From the NCBI RefSeq assembly GCF_900156515.1, contig NZ_FTNU01000002.1, forward strand, positions 1-64,000: a stretch of DNA of 64,000 nt. The letters are read 5' to 3'. This DNA is from Moraxella cuniculi DSM 21768. Lineage in GTDB: Bacteria > Pseudomonadota > Gammaproteobacteria > Pseudomonadales > Moraxellaceae. The notes under the pieces are model-generated. The model had not been told where the DNA came from, searched no databases, and saw only the letters and a program-made list of their open reading frames with translations. The position numbers and the translations under genes were made by a program. This document shows, in pieces, positions 21,198-31,590 of this stretch (positions within the stretch are counted from its first letter, which is position 1; the number at the start of each line of letters is the position of its first letter).

Positions 21198-23159
21198 CTA
21201 TGACAAAGGTGCCTGTGTTGCTTGGCGAAGCGGCTTGTCATACGGCACATTATAAAGACGCAACGCCTCTTTCATAACATTGGCAAATACAGGTGCTGCA
21301 ACCTGTCCTGCATAGGACTGTCTGCGTGGATCTTCCACCAAAATTGCCACTGCAAACCTTGGGTTGGACGCAGGAGCAACACCAACAAAAATCGCACGAT
21401 GCTGATCGGTGTAGTATCCGCCTTGTGGATTGGTGCGGCGACTGGTACCTGTCTTACCAGCGACACGATAACCATCGATGGCAGCAGCCTGACCTGTACC
21501 GCCTGCACCTGTTACCAGCTCCATCATACGCACAACCGCTTCTGCATGCTGGGCACCGATGACTTGGGTTGGCTCTTTGCTTGGCTGATCCTTTACCAGA
21601 CGCAGCGGATACATTAGCCCACGATTGCCAAGGGCTGCATAGGCTTGGGCAAGCTGTGCCAAAGTTACCTGCTGTCCATAACCATAACTTAAGGTTGCAC
21701 GGCGTGATAGCTCACGGTCTTTGGGAACGATAACCTTGCCAGCAGATTCGGCAGGAAAGTCCAATGCGGTCTTGGCACCAAAGCCAAATTTCATCTGCAT
21801 ATTGGCAATGGCATTGGTCGGCAAATTAAGAGCGATTTTGGTTGAGGCAACATTACTGGATTTTTGGATTAATTTATCTAGCGTAATCACGCCATAATTA
21901 CCGCCATCACGAATGGTATAACCACCAACTGACACACTGCCCGGCGATGTATCAATCACCGAATTGGTATTGTATTTGCCAGATTCTAAGGCTGCTGCCA
22001 CTGTAAATGGCTTCATTACCGAACCAGGTTCAAACACATCAAGCACGGGGCGGTTGCGTTCATTGGCACCATCTCGTTCGGACAGATTGTTTGAGTTAAA
22101 TGACGGCCACGAACCCATTGCCAGCACTTCGCCCGTTTTAACATCAACCACCATGCCAGAGCTTGAGCGAGCCGACTGCAATCGCCCAACCTGTTCAAGC
22201 TCCTTATACAGGACATATTGCAGTCGTGAATCGATGGTCAGATTGATATCTCGCCCCTCGACAAGCGGTTCAATTTGCTCAATTTCTTGAATGACCTGAC
22301 TGCCTCTGCTACGCAAAGCCAAAACCTTGCCATCTTTGCCAGCGAGCAACTCGTTGTATTTTGCCTCAATGCCAGCACGCCCAATATAGCCACTGCCATC
22401 GCTTGATTGCCCCATAAAGCCCAAAATCTGTGCATTTGGCTCGGCTTGCAAATAATAGCGTTGGAAATACTGCTCTCGCCCAACGGCAAAAAACTCCAGC
22501 TGCATGACCGATTCGGCAATTTCGGGCGACACACGATTTAACAAGACCAAACGGCGTGAGCCTGCACCTTTTGGTAGTGCTGCTTGGACTTTTTTGTCAT
22601 CGCTGGCGTCCAATTTGGGGTCAATTTTTACCGCTGCTTGCAATTTTTCCAAAGGAAAGTTGGCTGCCGCTGCCAATTTGACCAAATCCATGTCTTTTAA
22701 TTTTGTCAAAGTACGCTGCTTGACGGCATCTTTTTTGGTGCTGTTCATATCAGCAACCAAGCGATAGTATTCTTCGGCATACGCATAAGGATCAAAAAAC
22801 ACCGTATAAAGCGGAGCATTTGCCGCCAAAGGAGCACCAGCTCTGTCGGTAATCACCCCACGATAACTCGGCTCGGTACGCACTGTGGTGATGAGTTCAT
22901 CGCCTTTGTCAATGTAAAACTGTGCATTAAAAATCTGCAAATAAGCCGCTCGTGCAATAAGCACAAACATCGCCAGTGCCATAATCAACCACACAAGCAA
23001 ATATCTGCGTGCGTCTTGCTTGCCGCCAACCAAGCTCGCCCCAGTGCGTTTTTTTACACCAAACGACCACCATGATCTTTTTTTATTCTGCGTATCACGC
23101 TCTAAAGGTGCCGTAACACTTGCCGAGCCTAGTTTTGGTTTTTTGGTTGATTTGCTCAT
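21198..23159 (-). CDS. ftsI: Septal peptidoglycan transpeptidase FtsI (PBP3)
   Basis: The 653-residue class B penicillin-binding protein has a cytoplasmic tail, one membrane helix (about 51-70), a dimerisation/pedestal domain and a transpeptidase domain. The catalytic motifs are Ser-Val-Met-Lys (SxxK), Ser-Ser-Asn (SxN) and Lys-Thr-Gly. It cross-links septal peptidoglycan in the divisome and is the usual PBP3 beta-lactam target. ftsL ends 2 bp before it, so the two are co-translated. Confidence 0.97.
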   Translation of the reverse strand: MSKSTKKPKLGSASVTAPLERDTQNKKRSWWSFGVKKRTGASLVGGKQDARRYLLVWLIMALAMFVLIARAAYLQIFNAQFYIDKGDELITTVRTEPSYRGVITDRAGAPLAANAPLYTVFFDPYAYAEEYYRLVADMNSTKKDAVKQRTLTKLKDMDLVKLAAAANFPLEKLQAAVKIDPKLDASDDKKVQAALPKGAGSRRLVLLNRVSPEIAESVMQLEFFAVGREQYFQRYYLQAEPNAQILGFMGQSSDGSGYIGRAGIEAKYNELLAGKDGKVLALRSRGSQVIQEIEQIEPLVEGRDINLTIDSRLQYVLYKELEQVGRLQSARSSSGMVVDVKTGEVLAMGSWPSFNSNNLSERDGANERNRPVLDVFEPGSVMKPFTVAAALESGKYNTNSVIDTSPGSVSVGGYTIRDGGNYGVITLDKLIQKSSNVASTKIALNLPTNAIANMQMKFGFGAKTALDFPAESAGKVIVPKDRELSRRATLSYGYGQQVTLAQLAQAYAALGNRGLMYPLRLVKDQPSKEPTQVIGAQHAEAVVRMMELVTGAGGTGQAAAIDGYRVAGKTGTSRRTNPQGGYYTDQHRAIFVGVAPASNPRFAVAILVEDPRRQSYAGQVAAPVFANVMKEALRLYNVPYDKPLRQATQAPLS

Positions 23160-23161
23160 CT

Positions 23162-23518
23162 TTACTCACTTGCTTGGCTTGACGGCTTGGCATTTGGGGC
23201 AATGACACGGCGATTGTCATTATTAGGAAAAAACATTCCCAGCTCAGTTACCGCTCGCTGGGCAACTTGTGGCGTGGCACTGAAGGTTTGTTGCTCAATC
23301 ATCAATCGCTGTTCTTCAATTTTTAGCTTGGTTAATTCTCGGTTGAGTTTTTGTAGCTCAATATACGCCTGATGCCTTGCTTGAGTTTGTTTGACAATCA
23401 AAATCGCCGTTGCAAAAATCAGCACAATCAAAACAGCAAGCACCAAACGCAACAGCTGACGCATATCAGGTGCAGATTCAGTTTCGTACAGATGATTTTT
23501 GTTCATAATATTGCTCAT
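23162..23518 (-). CDS. ftsL: Cell division protein FtsL
   Basis: The protein has about 118 residues: a short cytoplasmic tail, one membrane helix (about 22-42), and a Leu-rich coiled coil (Leu-Gln-Lys-Leu-Asn-Arg-Glu-Leu-Thr-Lys-Leu) typical of FtsL, which works with FtsB and FtsQ. FtsL is poorly conserved, so position between rsmH and ftsI supports the call. The start may be at 23518 or at the next ATG, 23506; no clear ribosome-binding site decides. Confidence 0.9.
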   Translation of the reverse strand: MSNIMNKNHLYETESAPDMRQLLRLVLAVLIVLIFATAILIVKQTQARHQAYIELQKLNRELTKLKIEEQRLMIEQQTFSATPQVAQRAVTELGMFFPNNDNRRVIAPNAKPSSQASE

Positions 23519-23527
23519 TATCGTTAC

Positions 23528-24529
23528 TTAAAGCACCGCTGGCTCATCGCTACGCACCGCACCACGCAACCATGCACTTCTTGCTCTGGGATTTTGGTGA
23601 ATCTCTGCCTGCGTTGGTGCTACTCGTTTGGGCTTGGCAAAATACTTTGGGCGAGCAGGCACAATCGGCAAATGCTGCTCTTCGTCATAATAGCCACGAC
23701 TGTGCCGCTGCAAAAACTGCTTAATGCGACGATCCTCAAGCGAATGAAAACTAATCACCGCAAGCCTACCACCTGTTGCCAGCAGTTCAATGCTCTGCTC
23801 AAGCAAGGCATCAACATCGCCAAGCTCATTATTAATAAAAATCCGCATCGCCTGAAAACTTTGGGTTGCTGGGTGCTTGCCTTTTTGCCAGTTTGGGTGA
23901 GCTTGCTTGATGACCTCAGCCAGCTGCAAGGTAGAATCATAGCTGTCCATCGCCTTGATTGCCCGGGCTATCTTGCGTGAATGCCGCTCCTCACCGAACT
24001 GATACAGCACATCTGCCAGCTCGTCTGCCGACACGCGTGCAAGCCACGCTGAAACAGGCTCACCACGGGTGGTATCCATACGCATATCCACCGCCCCGTC
24101 TTTCATAAAGCTAAAGCCACGACTGCCATCGTCAAGCTGCGGACTAGACACGCCCAAATCCGCCATCAACCCATCAATCTTGCCAATGCCCAGTTTGTCC
24201 AAATCCTTGGCAACATTGGCAAAACTGTCATGCACCACCTGCACTCGCGAATCCATCGCCGCCAATTTTTGGGCAACTTCGATTGCTTCTGGGTCTTTGT
24301 CAAACACCACAAGCCTTGCTGATTCGTCCAAAAATTCAAGCAACCTGCGACTATGACCACCACGCCCAAAAGTTGCATCAACATACACACCTGACACCGA
24401 TGCCAGCTCCAGTTCTGTCAGCTTTTTGACATTTAACAGCATCGCCACCGTCTCATCAAGCAAAACAGCCGTATGCACAAACTGCTTTGGCATATCGCTT
24501 GCTGTAGTGATTGAGCTGACATCGTTCAT
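23528..24529 (-). CDS. rsmH: 16S rRNA (cytosine1402-N4)-methyltransferase
   Basis: The 333-residue SAM-dependent enzyme methylates N4 of 16S rRNA C1402. The SAM motif reads Asp-Ala-Thr-Phe-Gly-Arg-Gly-Gly-His, followed by Asp-Leu-Gly-Val-Ser-Ser-Pro-Gln-Leu-Asp. The C-terminal part has Ile-Ser-Phe-His-Ser-Leu-Glu-Asp-Arg. It is first of the cell-wall cluster here; mraZ, usually upstream, is absent, and gltX lies there in the opposite direction. Confidence 0.96.
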   Translation of the reverse strand: MNDVSSITTASDMPKQFVHTAVLLDETVAMLLNVKKLTELELASVSGVYVDATFGRGGHSRRLLEFLDESARLVVFDKDPEAIEVAQKLAAMDSRVQVVHDSFANVAKDLDKLGIGKIDGLMADLGVSSPQLDDGSRGFSFMKDGAVDMRMDTTRGEPVSAWLARVSADELADVLYQFGEERHSRKIARAIKAMDSYDSTLQLAEVIKQAHPNWQKGKHPATQSFQAMRIFINNELGDVDALLEQSIELLATGGRLAVISFHSLEDRRIKQFLQRHSRGYYDEEQHLPIVPARPKYFAKPKRVAPTQAEIHQNPRARSAWLRGAVRSDEPAVL

Positions 24530-24837
24530 GGTTGTTCACTGTGATTTTGTGCAAATTGATTAATAAATTTTAGATAATAATTTATCAAAAATTAACTGAC
24601 TTATCAGTCAAAATAATCATAAACTATTACAAAACTAAAACCTTACTATTTTAGCAGTAAATAATGAATTTGTGGGGAATTTGTCGCAATTTTTTGTGTT
24701 AGATTGTTACGAGAGTTCAACAATTGCCAAAATTTTGCCACATTTTGCACAGTTTGCACCAAACTCTACCAAAAATAGTGCCAATTTGCTATCATAGCAC
24801 CTTATCTATTGTTTCAGTTGAAAGTTAAGAGCATCAT
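24530..24837. other. Divergent intergenic region rsmH / gltX
   Basis: 308 bp, AT-rich, between two divergent genes, so it must hold both promoters. A TATCAT lies at about 24792-24797 toward gltX; no good -35 box is evident. No repeats or RNA gene are seen. Confidence 0.4.
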
Positions 24838-26346
24838 ATGACACGACCAGTTCGCACTCGCATCGCCCCCAGTCCGACAGGATTTCCTCATGTTGGCACC
24901 GCTTATATCGCCTTGTTTAATCTTGCTTTTGCCAAATCAATGGGCGGTGAGTTTATTTTGCGTATTGAGGACACTGACCAGACTCGCTCAACCAGTCAAT
25001 CTGAACAAATGATTCTAAACGCCCTAAAATGGCTTGGGCTAAGCTGGGCTGAAGGCCCTGACATCGGTGGGCCGCACGCTCCTTATCGCCAAAGTGAACG
25101 CAGCGAAATCTACAAAAAATACGCCGAAGAACTGCTGGACAAAGGCCATGCTTTTCGCTGTTTTTGCACCCCAGAAGAGCTTGACCAAATGCGTGAGGCA
25201 CAATTGGCTGCTGGCTTGCCTGTCAAATATGACGGACGCTATGCCAATCTTAGCCGTGAAGAATCCGATGCATTGGTCGCACAAGGCAAGCCTTATGTGA
25301 TTCGTATGCGTGTGCCAAGCGAAGGGGTCTGCACCATTCACGATATGCTGCGTGGCGAGGTGGTGATTCCTTGGGAGCAAGTGGATATGCAAGTTCTGCT
25401 AAAGACAGATGGTATGCCTACTTATCATCTTGCCAATGTGGTTGATGACCATCTCATGCAAATCACCCATGTGCTGCGTGGCGAAGAATGGCTACCCTCT
25501 GCACCCAAGCATCAATTGCTGTACCAATACTTTGGTTGGCAAATGCCCGTCTTGTGCCATATGCCACTGCTTAGAAATCCTGACAAATCCAAACTGTCAA
25601 AACGCAAAAACCCCACCTCCATCACCTACTATCGTGATGCTGGCGTATTGCCTGAGGCACTGCTAAATTACTTGGGTCGCATGGGTTACAGCCTGCCTGA
25701 CGAACAAGAAAAATTCAGCCTAGATGAGATGATTGCCAGTTTTGATATTTCACGTGTCTCGCTTGGCGGCCCTGTATTTGATATCGAAAAACTCTACTGG
25801 CTAAATGGCGAATACCTGCGTGCAATGGACACAACAACGCTCAAGCATGCACTGTTATCTTGGGCAAATGATGACGAAAAACTGACCGCCATCACCAAGG
25901 CGATTCAGCCACGCATTAATTTATTATCCGATGCAATCAATTGGGCGGGATTTTATTTTCAAAATCTACCCGATATCAGCAGCGAAGATTTTGCCCACAA
26001 AACGCTTGATAGCGAACAAATTCTTGAGATTTTGTATTTGGCAACTTGGCAACTAGAAGCCCTGCCAGCATGGACTGAGGATAATATTTATCAAATCATG
26101 AAATCCTTGGCGGCACATTTTGACATCAAACTCAAAGACTTCATGCAGCCGTTTTTTGTTGCCATTGCAGGCAGTACTGCCAGCACGCCTGTCATGAACT
26201 CAATGGCCATCATCGGTGCTGACATGACTTTGGCTCGCCTAAGACACGCCTGCGAAGTGCTGGGCGGACTTGGCAAGAAAAAACTCAAAAAACTTGAGGA
26301 AAAAAACAAAGCCCTGCCAAACTTTTTGGCGGACAGCACAGTGTAG
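24838..26346 (+). CDS. gltX: Glutamyl-tRNA synthetase
   Basis: The 502-residue class I synthetase charges tRNA-Glu. The HIGH-like motif is [10 protein letters not shown] near residue 12, and the KMSKS-like motif is Lys-Leu-Ser-Lys-Arg near 255. The C-terminal helical anticodon-binding part is full length. The next genes include tRNA-Glu, an incidental but fitting neighbour. Start ATG 24838 follows AGTTAAGAG. Confidence 0.96.
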   Translation: MTRPVRTRIAPSPTGFPHVGTAYIALFNLAFAKSMGGEFILRIEDTDQTRSTSQSEQMILNALKWLGLSWAEGPDIGGPHAPYRQSERSEIYKKYAEELLDKGHAFRCFCTPEELDQMREAQLAAGLPVKYDGRYANLSREESDALVAQGKPYVIRMRVPSEGVCTIHDMLRGEVVIPWEQVDMQVLLKTDGMPTYHLANVVDDHLMQITHVLRGEEWLPSAPKHQLLYQYFGWQMPVLCHMPLLRNPDKSKLSKRKNPTSITYYRDAGVLPEALLNYLGRMGYSLPDEQEKFSLDEMIASFDISRVSLGGPVFDIEKLYWLNGEYLRAMDTTTLKHALLSWANDDEKLTAITKAIQPRINLLSDAINWAGFYFQNLPDISSEDFAHKTLDSEQILEILYLATWQLEALPAWTEDNIYQIMKSLAAHFDIKLKDFMQPFFVAIAGSTASTPVMNSMAIIGADMTLARLRHACEVLGGLGKKKLKKLEEKNKALPNFLADSTV

Positions 26347-26424
26347 CCTTGCCACAATCTCCAGATATCGCTTGAGCGGGCAAAAATCTTGGCGATAAAA
26401 ATTGAGAAAATTTACAAAAAATGC

Positions 26425-26452
26425 TTGACAGCTAAAAATTATGCTGTATAAT
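26425..26452 (+). promoter_or_regulatory. tRNA operon promoter
   Basis: TTGACA (26425-26430) and TATAAT (26447-26452), both perfect, 16 bp apart, 17 bp before tRNA-Ala. Confidence 0.85.
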
Positions 26453-26469
26453 ACGCAGTCATTAAGCAT

Positions 26470-26545
26470 GGGGCTATAGCTCAGTTGGTAGAGCACTTGC
26501 ATGGCATGCAAGGGGTCAGCGGTTCGACTCCGCTTAGCTCCACCA
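26470..26545 (+). tRNA. tRNA-Ala(GGC)
   Basis: Acceptor GGGGCTA/TAGCTCC, anticodon stem CTTGC/GCAAG with loop ATGGCAT (anticodon GGC), T-arm GGTTCGACTCC, encoded CCA. Confidence 0.96.
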
Positions 26546-26621
26546 GATGCTTAGTATGAAATGTAAGCACCTAGGCAATTTCTTGCATTTCATTTGCAGC
26601 AATATTTGCAAATTTTCTTGC

Positions 26622-26697
26622 GTCCCATTCGTCTAGAGGCCTAGGACACCGCCCTTTCACGGCGGTAACAGGGGTTCGAATCCCCTATGGGATGCCA
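26622..26697 (+). tRNA. tRNA-Glu(UUC)
   Basis: Acceptor GTCCCAT/ATGGGAT, anticodon stem CCGCC/GGCGG with loop CTTTCAC (anticodon TTC), T-arm GGTTCGAATCC, encoded CCA. It follows tRNA-Ala by 76 bp and is probably in the same transcript. Confidence 0.96.
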
Positions 26698-26720
26698 CTT
26701 ATTTTCTTAATAAAGAACAA

Positions 26721-26750
26721 AACGCCAGTCTGATTTGACTGGCTTTTTTG
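26721..26750 (+). terminator. Terminator after the tRNA pair
   Basis: GCCAGTC-TGATTT-GACTGGC followed by TTTTTTG. Confidence 0.9.
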
Positions 26751-26775
26751 TTTGTACAAGTTTGCTTGGTGAATC

Positions 26776-27456
26776 ATGGCCAATTTTAATACACACTTAA
26801 CCGCTGGCGTGATTATTAGCAGTGCTGTTGCTGGCTTGGGGTTTTATTTTCAGCTTTATGGTCTGACAACTGCGGTGCTGTGCGTGATGGTTGGCACATT
26901 GGGCAGTCTGCTGCCTGATATCGACCTTGACAGCTCCAAGCCTGCCAAACAAGGTTTTTTTACACTATCGCTCATCAGCTCAACGCTGATTACCATCATC
27001 TATGCCAATCGCTACCAATCTGGTCAGTTGCTGCTGCATTCATTGCTCATCTGGGCGATTGGGTTTGTGATTATGCGTGGGGCGACCGAGCTGTTTAGTC
27101 GCTTAACGGTTCATCGTGGCATGGTGCATTCTGTACCCTATATGGCAGTCTTTGCACTTGGGGTGGTTTATGGTGCATTTTATGGATTAAAATTAACCGC
27201 CTTTGTCAGCTGGATATTTGGCATGATGTTGTTTATTGGAGCGATGGTGCATTTGGCACTCGATGAAATCTACAGCGTCAATGTTTATGGACTAAGGCTC
27301 AAAAAATCCGCTGGCACGGCGATGAAATTTATCGAAAAAGACAAGCTGATTTGGTATGCTGGCTTGTACAGCTTGATTGCTGTCCTATGCTACAAAGCAC
27401 CGCCTTATGGCGATTTTGTGCGTGCCATCACCAAAATAGCAAGGGGTATGGTTTAG
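26776..27456 (+). CDS. YdjM-like membrane-bound metal-dependent hydrolase
   Basis: The 226-residue integral membrane protein has about five helices. The family signatures are visible: an early Asn-Phe-Asn-Thr-His, Leu-Leu-Pro-Asp-Ile-Asp-Leu-Asp-Ser and His-Arg-Gly-Met-Val-His-Ser, with His and Asp residues placed to bind metal as in the YdjM/DUF457 family. The substrate is unknown; in Escherichia coli ydjM is LexA-regulated, but I see no LexA box here. It follows the tRNA terminator, so it needs its own promoter. Confidence 0.8.
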   Translation: MANFNTHLTAGVIISSAVAGLGFYFQLYGLTTAVLCVMVGTLGSLLPDIDLDSSKPAKQGFFTLSLISSTLITIIYANRYQSGQLLLHSLLIWAIGFVIMRGATELFSRLTVHRGMVHSVPYMAVFALGVVYGAFYGLKLTAFVSWIFGMMLFIGAMVHLALDEIYSVNVYGLRLKKSAGTAMKFIEKDKLIWYAGLYSLIAVLCYKAPPYGDFVRAITKIARGMV

Positions 27457-27482
27457 GCTGGAAGATTGGCAAAAATCAAGCT

Positions 27483-27929
27483 CTACCCAAACCGAAACGC
27501 CACGCCCGTTACAACAAACGCAATCGCCCACAGACAAATCAGTCCCACATGAACCATCATCAGACGCATGGTCTTGGCATCATGCACGCCCTTTTCAAAT
27601 CGCACCACCACTCGCAAGCGAGCGTGCAAAGCGGTGATGATGGTCAATAGCAGCCAAAACAGCTTGGCATAAATCAGCCCACCAAGCTGCCCCAACGGTG
27701 CCAGCCACTGCGACATTGGCACCATTGCATTGAGCATATACGCCCCTGCTATCACCTGCACGGCGAGTGCCAAAAGCCCAAGCGGCTCATAGCTTTTTTC
27801 AAATTGCAAAAAAGCCGCCACATCTTGATTACGCACAAAGCGTGGCATTAATCGCACAAACAAATACAGATGCACGCCCACCCAAATGCTGGCAGCAATA
27901 ATATGCACAATAAGCAATATCCGATACAT
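27483..27929 (-). CDS. CopD-domain-like membrane protein
   Basis: The 148-residue protein has four membrane helices. It starts Ile-Val-His-Ile-Ile-Ala-Ala-Ser-Ile-Trp-Val-Gly-Val-His, the His-containing first helix of CopD-like proteins, and has another helix with Val-His-Val-Gly near 127. Such proteins are linked to copper handling or haem-type electron transfer. The role is inferred from the fold only. Its ATG lies 3 bp after the DUF3025 stop, so it is the second gene of a two-gene operon. Confidence 0.65.
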   Translation of the reverse strand: MYRILLIVHIIAASIWVGVHLYLFVRLMPRFVRNQDVAAFLQFEKSYEPLGLLALAVQVIAGAYMLNAMVPMSQWLAPLGQLGGLIYAKLFWLLLTIITALHARLRVVVRFEKGVHDAKTMRLMMVHVGLICLWAIAFVVTGVAFRFG

Positions 27930-27932
27930 AAT

Positions 27933-28799
27933 TCACCTCTGATGTCGCCGACCCTTGCGAAAAACGAATTCGTCTTGATAAAACGCGGCATCTGCATTGT
28001 CCCAAAAGTGCGGCACGCCCAAAATCGGCAAAGGGCTAAACTGTCGTGGCGTTACACCTGCAACCAAAAATTTATCAAGGCGATCGCACAGCAGCTCATC
28101 AAGCATCAACAATTGCATGGCAAGCGGCTTGGCAAAAAAGACTTGTGGTACACGCACAATCAGCGTATGGGCACATAATGATTTGTAGGGATTGAGCATT
28201 TGCTCAAGCAAGGCATGGCCAAAAATAAACGCCCTTGCCCCAGTGTACCGCTTGGCAATATCAGGATTGTGCCAATATTGGCGATTCTTTACCAAGCAAG
28301 TCTGCCAATCAAACCCCACCAAAGCATCTGCGATTTCGCTGCCGATTTCATCATCACTGACTGCGATGATTGCCCCATTTTCGTCAAATACGGTGATGGT
28401 ATCACGCACACGATTGCGGCCATTGCCACTATCCACCGCATCAAAATGGGCTATGTGTTTGGCGTTTAACAAGGCTTTTGTTTTGGGAAATTTTGCCCAG
28501 ACGCAAGCACCGAACCAATCATGCAGATTGTCTCTGGTGGGAATTTTGGCATATTTGTGAATAAAAGCCTCATACGCTGTGCCATGCGGCAAATCATCTT
28601 GACTGACAAATGACAGGGGCGTGGCGGTGGCGTGGAGCTTTGGCGTGATATTATTTGCCAAAAAATAACCGTTAAGCCACTCTGCCAAAAAGGTCGGGCA
28701 GCCATCAACAAAGGCATGATGAATATCAGCATAAGGACGCAAATGCACAGGCAGGCAAGCGGTGCATGGCAATAAATAAGCAAAATCAACTGATGGCAT
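27933..28799 (-). CDS. DUF3025 family protein
   Basis: The 288-residue cytoplasmic protein carries the DUF3025 core: Asn-Leu-His-Asp-Trp-Phe-Gly-Ala, Phe-Pro-Lys-Thr-Lys-Ala-Leu-Leu-Asn, and later Arg-Ala-Phe-Ile-Phe-Gly-His-Ala-Leu-Leu-Glu. The family is common in Gammaproteobacteria and Betaproteobacteria and has no established function. It lies upstream of and close to the CopD-like gene. Confidence 0.75.
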   Translation of the reverse strand: MPSVDFAYLLPCTACLPVHLRPYADIHHAFVDGCPTFLAEWLNGYFLANNITPKLHATATPLSFVSQDDLPHGTAYEAFIHKYAKIPTRDNLHDWFGACVWAKFPKTKALLNAKHIAHFDAVDSGNGRNRVRDTITVFDENGAIIAVSDDEIGSEIADALVGFDWQTCLVKNRQYWHNPDIAKRYTGARAFIFGHALLEQMLNPYKSLCAHTLIVRVPQVFFAKPLAMQLLMLDELLCDRLDKFLVAGVTPRQFSPLPILGVPHFWDNADAAFYQDEFVFRKGRRHQR

Positions 28800-28894
28800 G
28801 GTCTTATCTTGTACAAATATAAGACATTATACCACCAAGCTGATTGACCATTAAGACTTATTGGCAAAATTTAAAGCCTACAATTCACCGAAGT

Positions 28895-31411
28895 TTAAAA
28901 TTTAAAATCCACCTGTGCCAAATACTGCCTACCCACTTCCGAACGCACATCAGCACCACTTAGATATTGGCTTTTGCGATTAAGCAAATTTTTGGCAGTC
29001 AAACCAAGTGCCAGCTGATACGCACCACCAAATTCATAGCGAGCGTTTAAATCCCAATTGACCACACCGCCCATGCGTTTTTTACTGTATTCTTGTCGCA
29101 CCACCGAGCCTGCATGATCAAACTGCTTATCAGCTGGCAAGGTGGATTTGGCAAGCCCTATCTGCCCTGCACGGTAACTAAGCTGATTATTTAGGCTTAG
29201 ACGGTTAAAGCGGCTGTGGATAGATAAAGTCGCTCGCCACGGCTGATTATAATTCACCGCTGGCAAATCAGTATGCTCAACAACACGCCCCTGATATAGC
29301 ACATAAGGGTCGTCTCTTAAAGTAGAATCATCAAAATCATTAAAATTACGCAGAGTCTTCGTATAACTACCGCCCAAAGACAGCTCATGCTCACCGCCAA
29401 ACAGCTTAAACGGCTTGGCACTTGCCAGTGTCAAACTATAAATGTCTGACTGGCTTTTACCCAAATTATCATAAGCCCAAACCAGCGGCGTGGTGCTGAC
29501 ACGATACTGGCGTATCTGATCTTGATAATTGCGGCGAGTGTATTGCAATTGCCAATTTGTGTTGTATGCTTTGGCCGTGATACCTGCAACATATTCATCT
29601 GTAGATGGTGATTTTAGGGCATTGCGAGCGATTCTAGCACCTGTCAAATTACCAATGGTTTGCCAATTATCATCTAAATTTGTGCGTCTTTGATCCCAAG
29701 CAAAATTCTTAATGCCGTCTTGCAACGATAAATTAAACGCATTTCGCCCATAATAGCGGTTTGCCCCCAGTGTCAGTGCCAAGTCTGAATTAGCAAAAGG
29801 CTGATAAGTCAAATGAAAACGCGGTGCAATGGTGGCTTTTTTGGTCATATTGTCATCATCGTATCTTAAGCCCAGATTGACAGTAAGCCGCTGACCAAAT
29901 GTTAATTTATGCTGCGTGAACGCCGACCAGCCAAGCTGTTTGAGATTAATCGCACCTGCCTGATAATAGGTGCGGCGAGTATGGTACTGACCAACGGTTT
30001 TGTTGTTACGCTCATAAGTGCTGTCGCAATATTTATCAATGCTGCCGTCCGCACGCTGGCAGTCCGTGCCGTTCGCTCCCTTAATTTCAGGAATAAAATA
30101 CCAATAATAATCGCTCGTACGCCGCCAATCTGCCTGCTGCTGATTCAGGCTGGCACCTACAGTCATTTGATGGCTAAACCTACCATTTTCATAAGGATTA
30201 AAGGCAGCTTTGAGCTGATATTGCCAGCTGTTGCCATTTTGTTCAAGCGGTGTGCCTGTTGTACCCTCATTGACCGCAGTACCCACGCCCCAATCCTTGG
30301 CGGCGGATTTTCGCCATGATATGTATTCATCAGAGCTAACTTTGCGTTGCTGTTTTTCTTGCTTGTACACCAAAGCGTGTTTTAGTTGAAAATTCGGCAA
30401 ATCATGACTAAACGACAAATCCACAATGTAATTTTGCTGATCAACCGTGTGCTTGCTATCAGCAACATTTGGCTGATATCTTAGCGAGCCATTATTGGTG
30501 TATGACAGATTCAGCTTGACGCTGTTGTTGGCATTAATCTGATATTCGGCATCAAGCATGGCATTATCAGCGGTACGCTGCTGGTTATACGCTCTGGCAT
30601 CGGGCAGGTTGGCTTTTAGATAAATATCTGACAGACGGCGTGATAATGATAAAGACAAACCAAGATTATTGGTTGGCTTGCCATAAACAGTGGCACTTAG
30701 CCCTTGTTTTTTAAAATCTTTTTGATAGTTGATATTGTTATTTTTGTCAAAATCCTCAAGCTCGCTGGCATTGACATAGTTGTATTTGGTCCAGTCGCTG
30801 CTGGTATAATCGTAGCTGATTTTACCGTATATTTTGCCTGTGGCGGTTTTAGGCACACAAGTTTTTGCCTTTACCACACCGCCGACAAAACCACCATATT
30901 CTGCTGATACATTGCTATCTAATACGCTAAGCTCGCATAATAACGCTGTATTGATGGTTGCTGTTTGTGCCGAACCTGGTAATTTATCCGCCGCAAAGCT
31001 GTTATCACCGCCAACAGGGTTGATTTCATTGGCAATGCTGGCGTTATTTAACAAAATCTGATTATCATACTGCAATGCACCATTAATACTAAAATCAGTG
31101 GCAAAAATCTCCCCTTGAGTGCCAGCCGCCTGATCTGCACGGTCAAACTGCACATTGGGGTGTTGTTTGAGCATCTCGGTGATGGTGCGATTGATTGCTG
31201 GGGTATTTTGTAGTTTTTCGGCATCATAATAAGTACGCCCAATATCATTTTGGCGTGGCACTGACGAAACATATACCGCTGGCAGGACAACACTTGGCAT
31301 TATGCCCGTAGTTTGTGGTGCTGCTTTTTCTGCCGCTACCTCTTGAGCATTCGCCCAATTGGGCATCAAGATCATAATTGATGCACTAAGTAAGCTCAAA
31401 CTGCTTTTCAT
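28895..31411 (-). CDS. TonB-dependent outer-membrane receptor
   Basis: The 838-residue protein has a signal peptide (Leu-Leu-Ser-Ala-Ser-Ile-Met-Ile-Leu ... Ala-Asn-Ala), a plug domain at about 50-200 and a beta-barrel ending in Lys-Phe. Start 31411 is chosen as it gives a normal signal peptide. It differs clearly from the two receptors further right. The plug begins with a Val-Val-Leu-Pro-Ala-Val-Tyr-Val stretch that may include the TonB box. The substrate is not identifiable; the Fur-like box at 31455-31473 suggests iron or haem. Confidence 0.88.
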   Translation of the reverse strand: MKSSLSLLSASIMILMPNWANAQEVAAEKAAPQTTGIMPSVVLPAVYVSSVPRQNDIGRTYYDAEKLQNTPAINRTITEMLKQHPNVQFDRADQAAGTQGEIFATDFSINGALQYDNQILLNNASIANEINPVGGDNSFAADKLPGSAQTATINTALLCELSVLDSNVSAEYGGFVGGVVKAKTCVPKTATGKIYGKISYDYTSSDWTKYNYVNASELEDFDKNNNINYQKDFKKQGLSATVYGKPTNNLGLSLSLSRRLSDIYLKANLPDARAYNQQRTADNAMLDAEYQINANNSVKLNLSYTNNGSLRYQPNVADSKHTVDQQNYIVDLSFSHDLPNFQLKHALVYKQEKQQRKVSSDEYISWRKSAAKDWGVGTAVNEGTTGTPLEQNGNSWQYQLKAAFNPYENGRFSHQMTVGASLNQQQADWRRTSDYYWYFIPEIKGANGTDCQRADGSIDKYCDSTYERNNKTVGQYHTRRTYYQAGAINLKQLGWSAFTQHKLTFGQRLTVNLGLRYDDDNMTKKATIAPRFHLTYQPFANSDLALTLGANRYYGRNAFNLSLQDGIKNFAWDQRRTNLDDNWQTIGNLTGARIARNALKSPSTDEYVAGITAKAYNTNWQLQYTRRNYQDQIRQYRVSTTPLVWAYDNLGKSQSDIYSLTLASAKPFKLFGGEHELSLGGSYTKTLRNFNDFDDSTLRDDPYVLYQGRVVEHTDLPAVNYNQPWRATLSIHSRFNRLSLNNQLSYRAGQIGLAKSTLPADKQFDHAGSVVRQEYSKKRMGGVVNWDLNARYEFGGAYQLALGLTAKNLLNRKSQYLSGADVRSEVGRQYLAQVDFKF

Positions 31412-31454
31412 TTTATTATCCCAAATTAGCATAAATAATAACAAGAAATTTATG

Positions 31455-31473
31455 GATAATGATTATTATTTAT
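31455..31473. promoter_or_regulatory. Fur-like box
   Basis: GATAATGATTATTATTTAT, close to the classical Fur consensus (GATAATGATAATCATTATC), 44 bp upstream of the receptor start at 31411. Confidence 0.65.
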
Positions 31474-31590
31474 TTTGTAAAATATGTCAATAATTTTGAC
31501 AAATATTTTTATTTGTTAATTTTTCTTATTTAAATTGCAGTTTGTATGCGTAATTTATCTACGCAAACTGATAATTTTGATTATTTGATT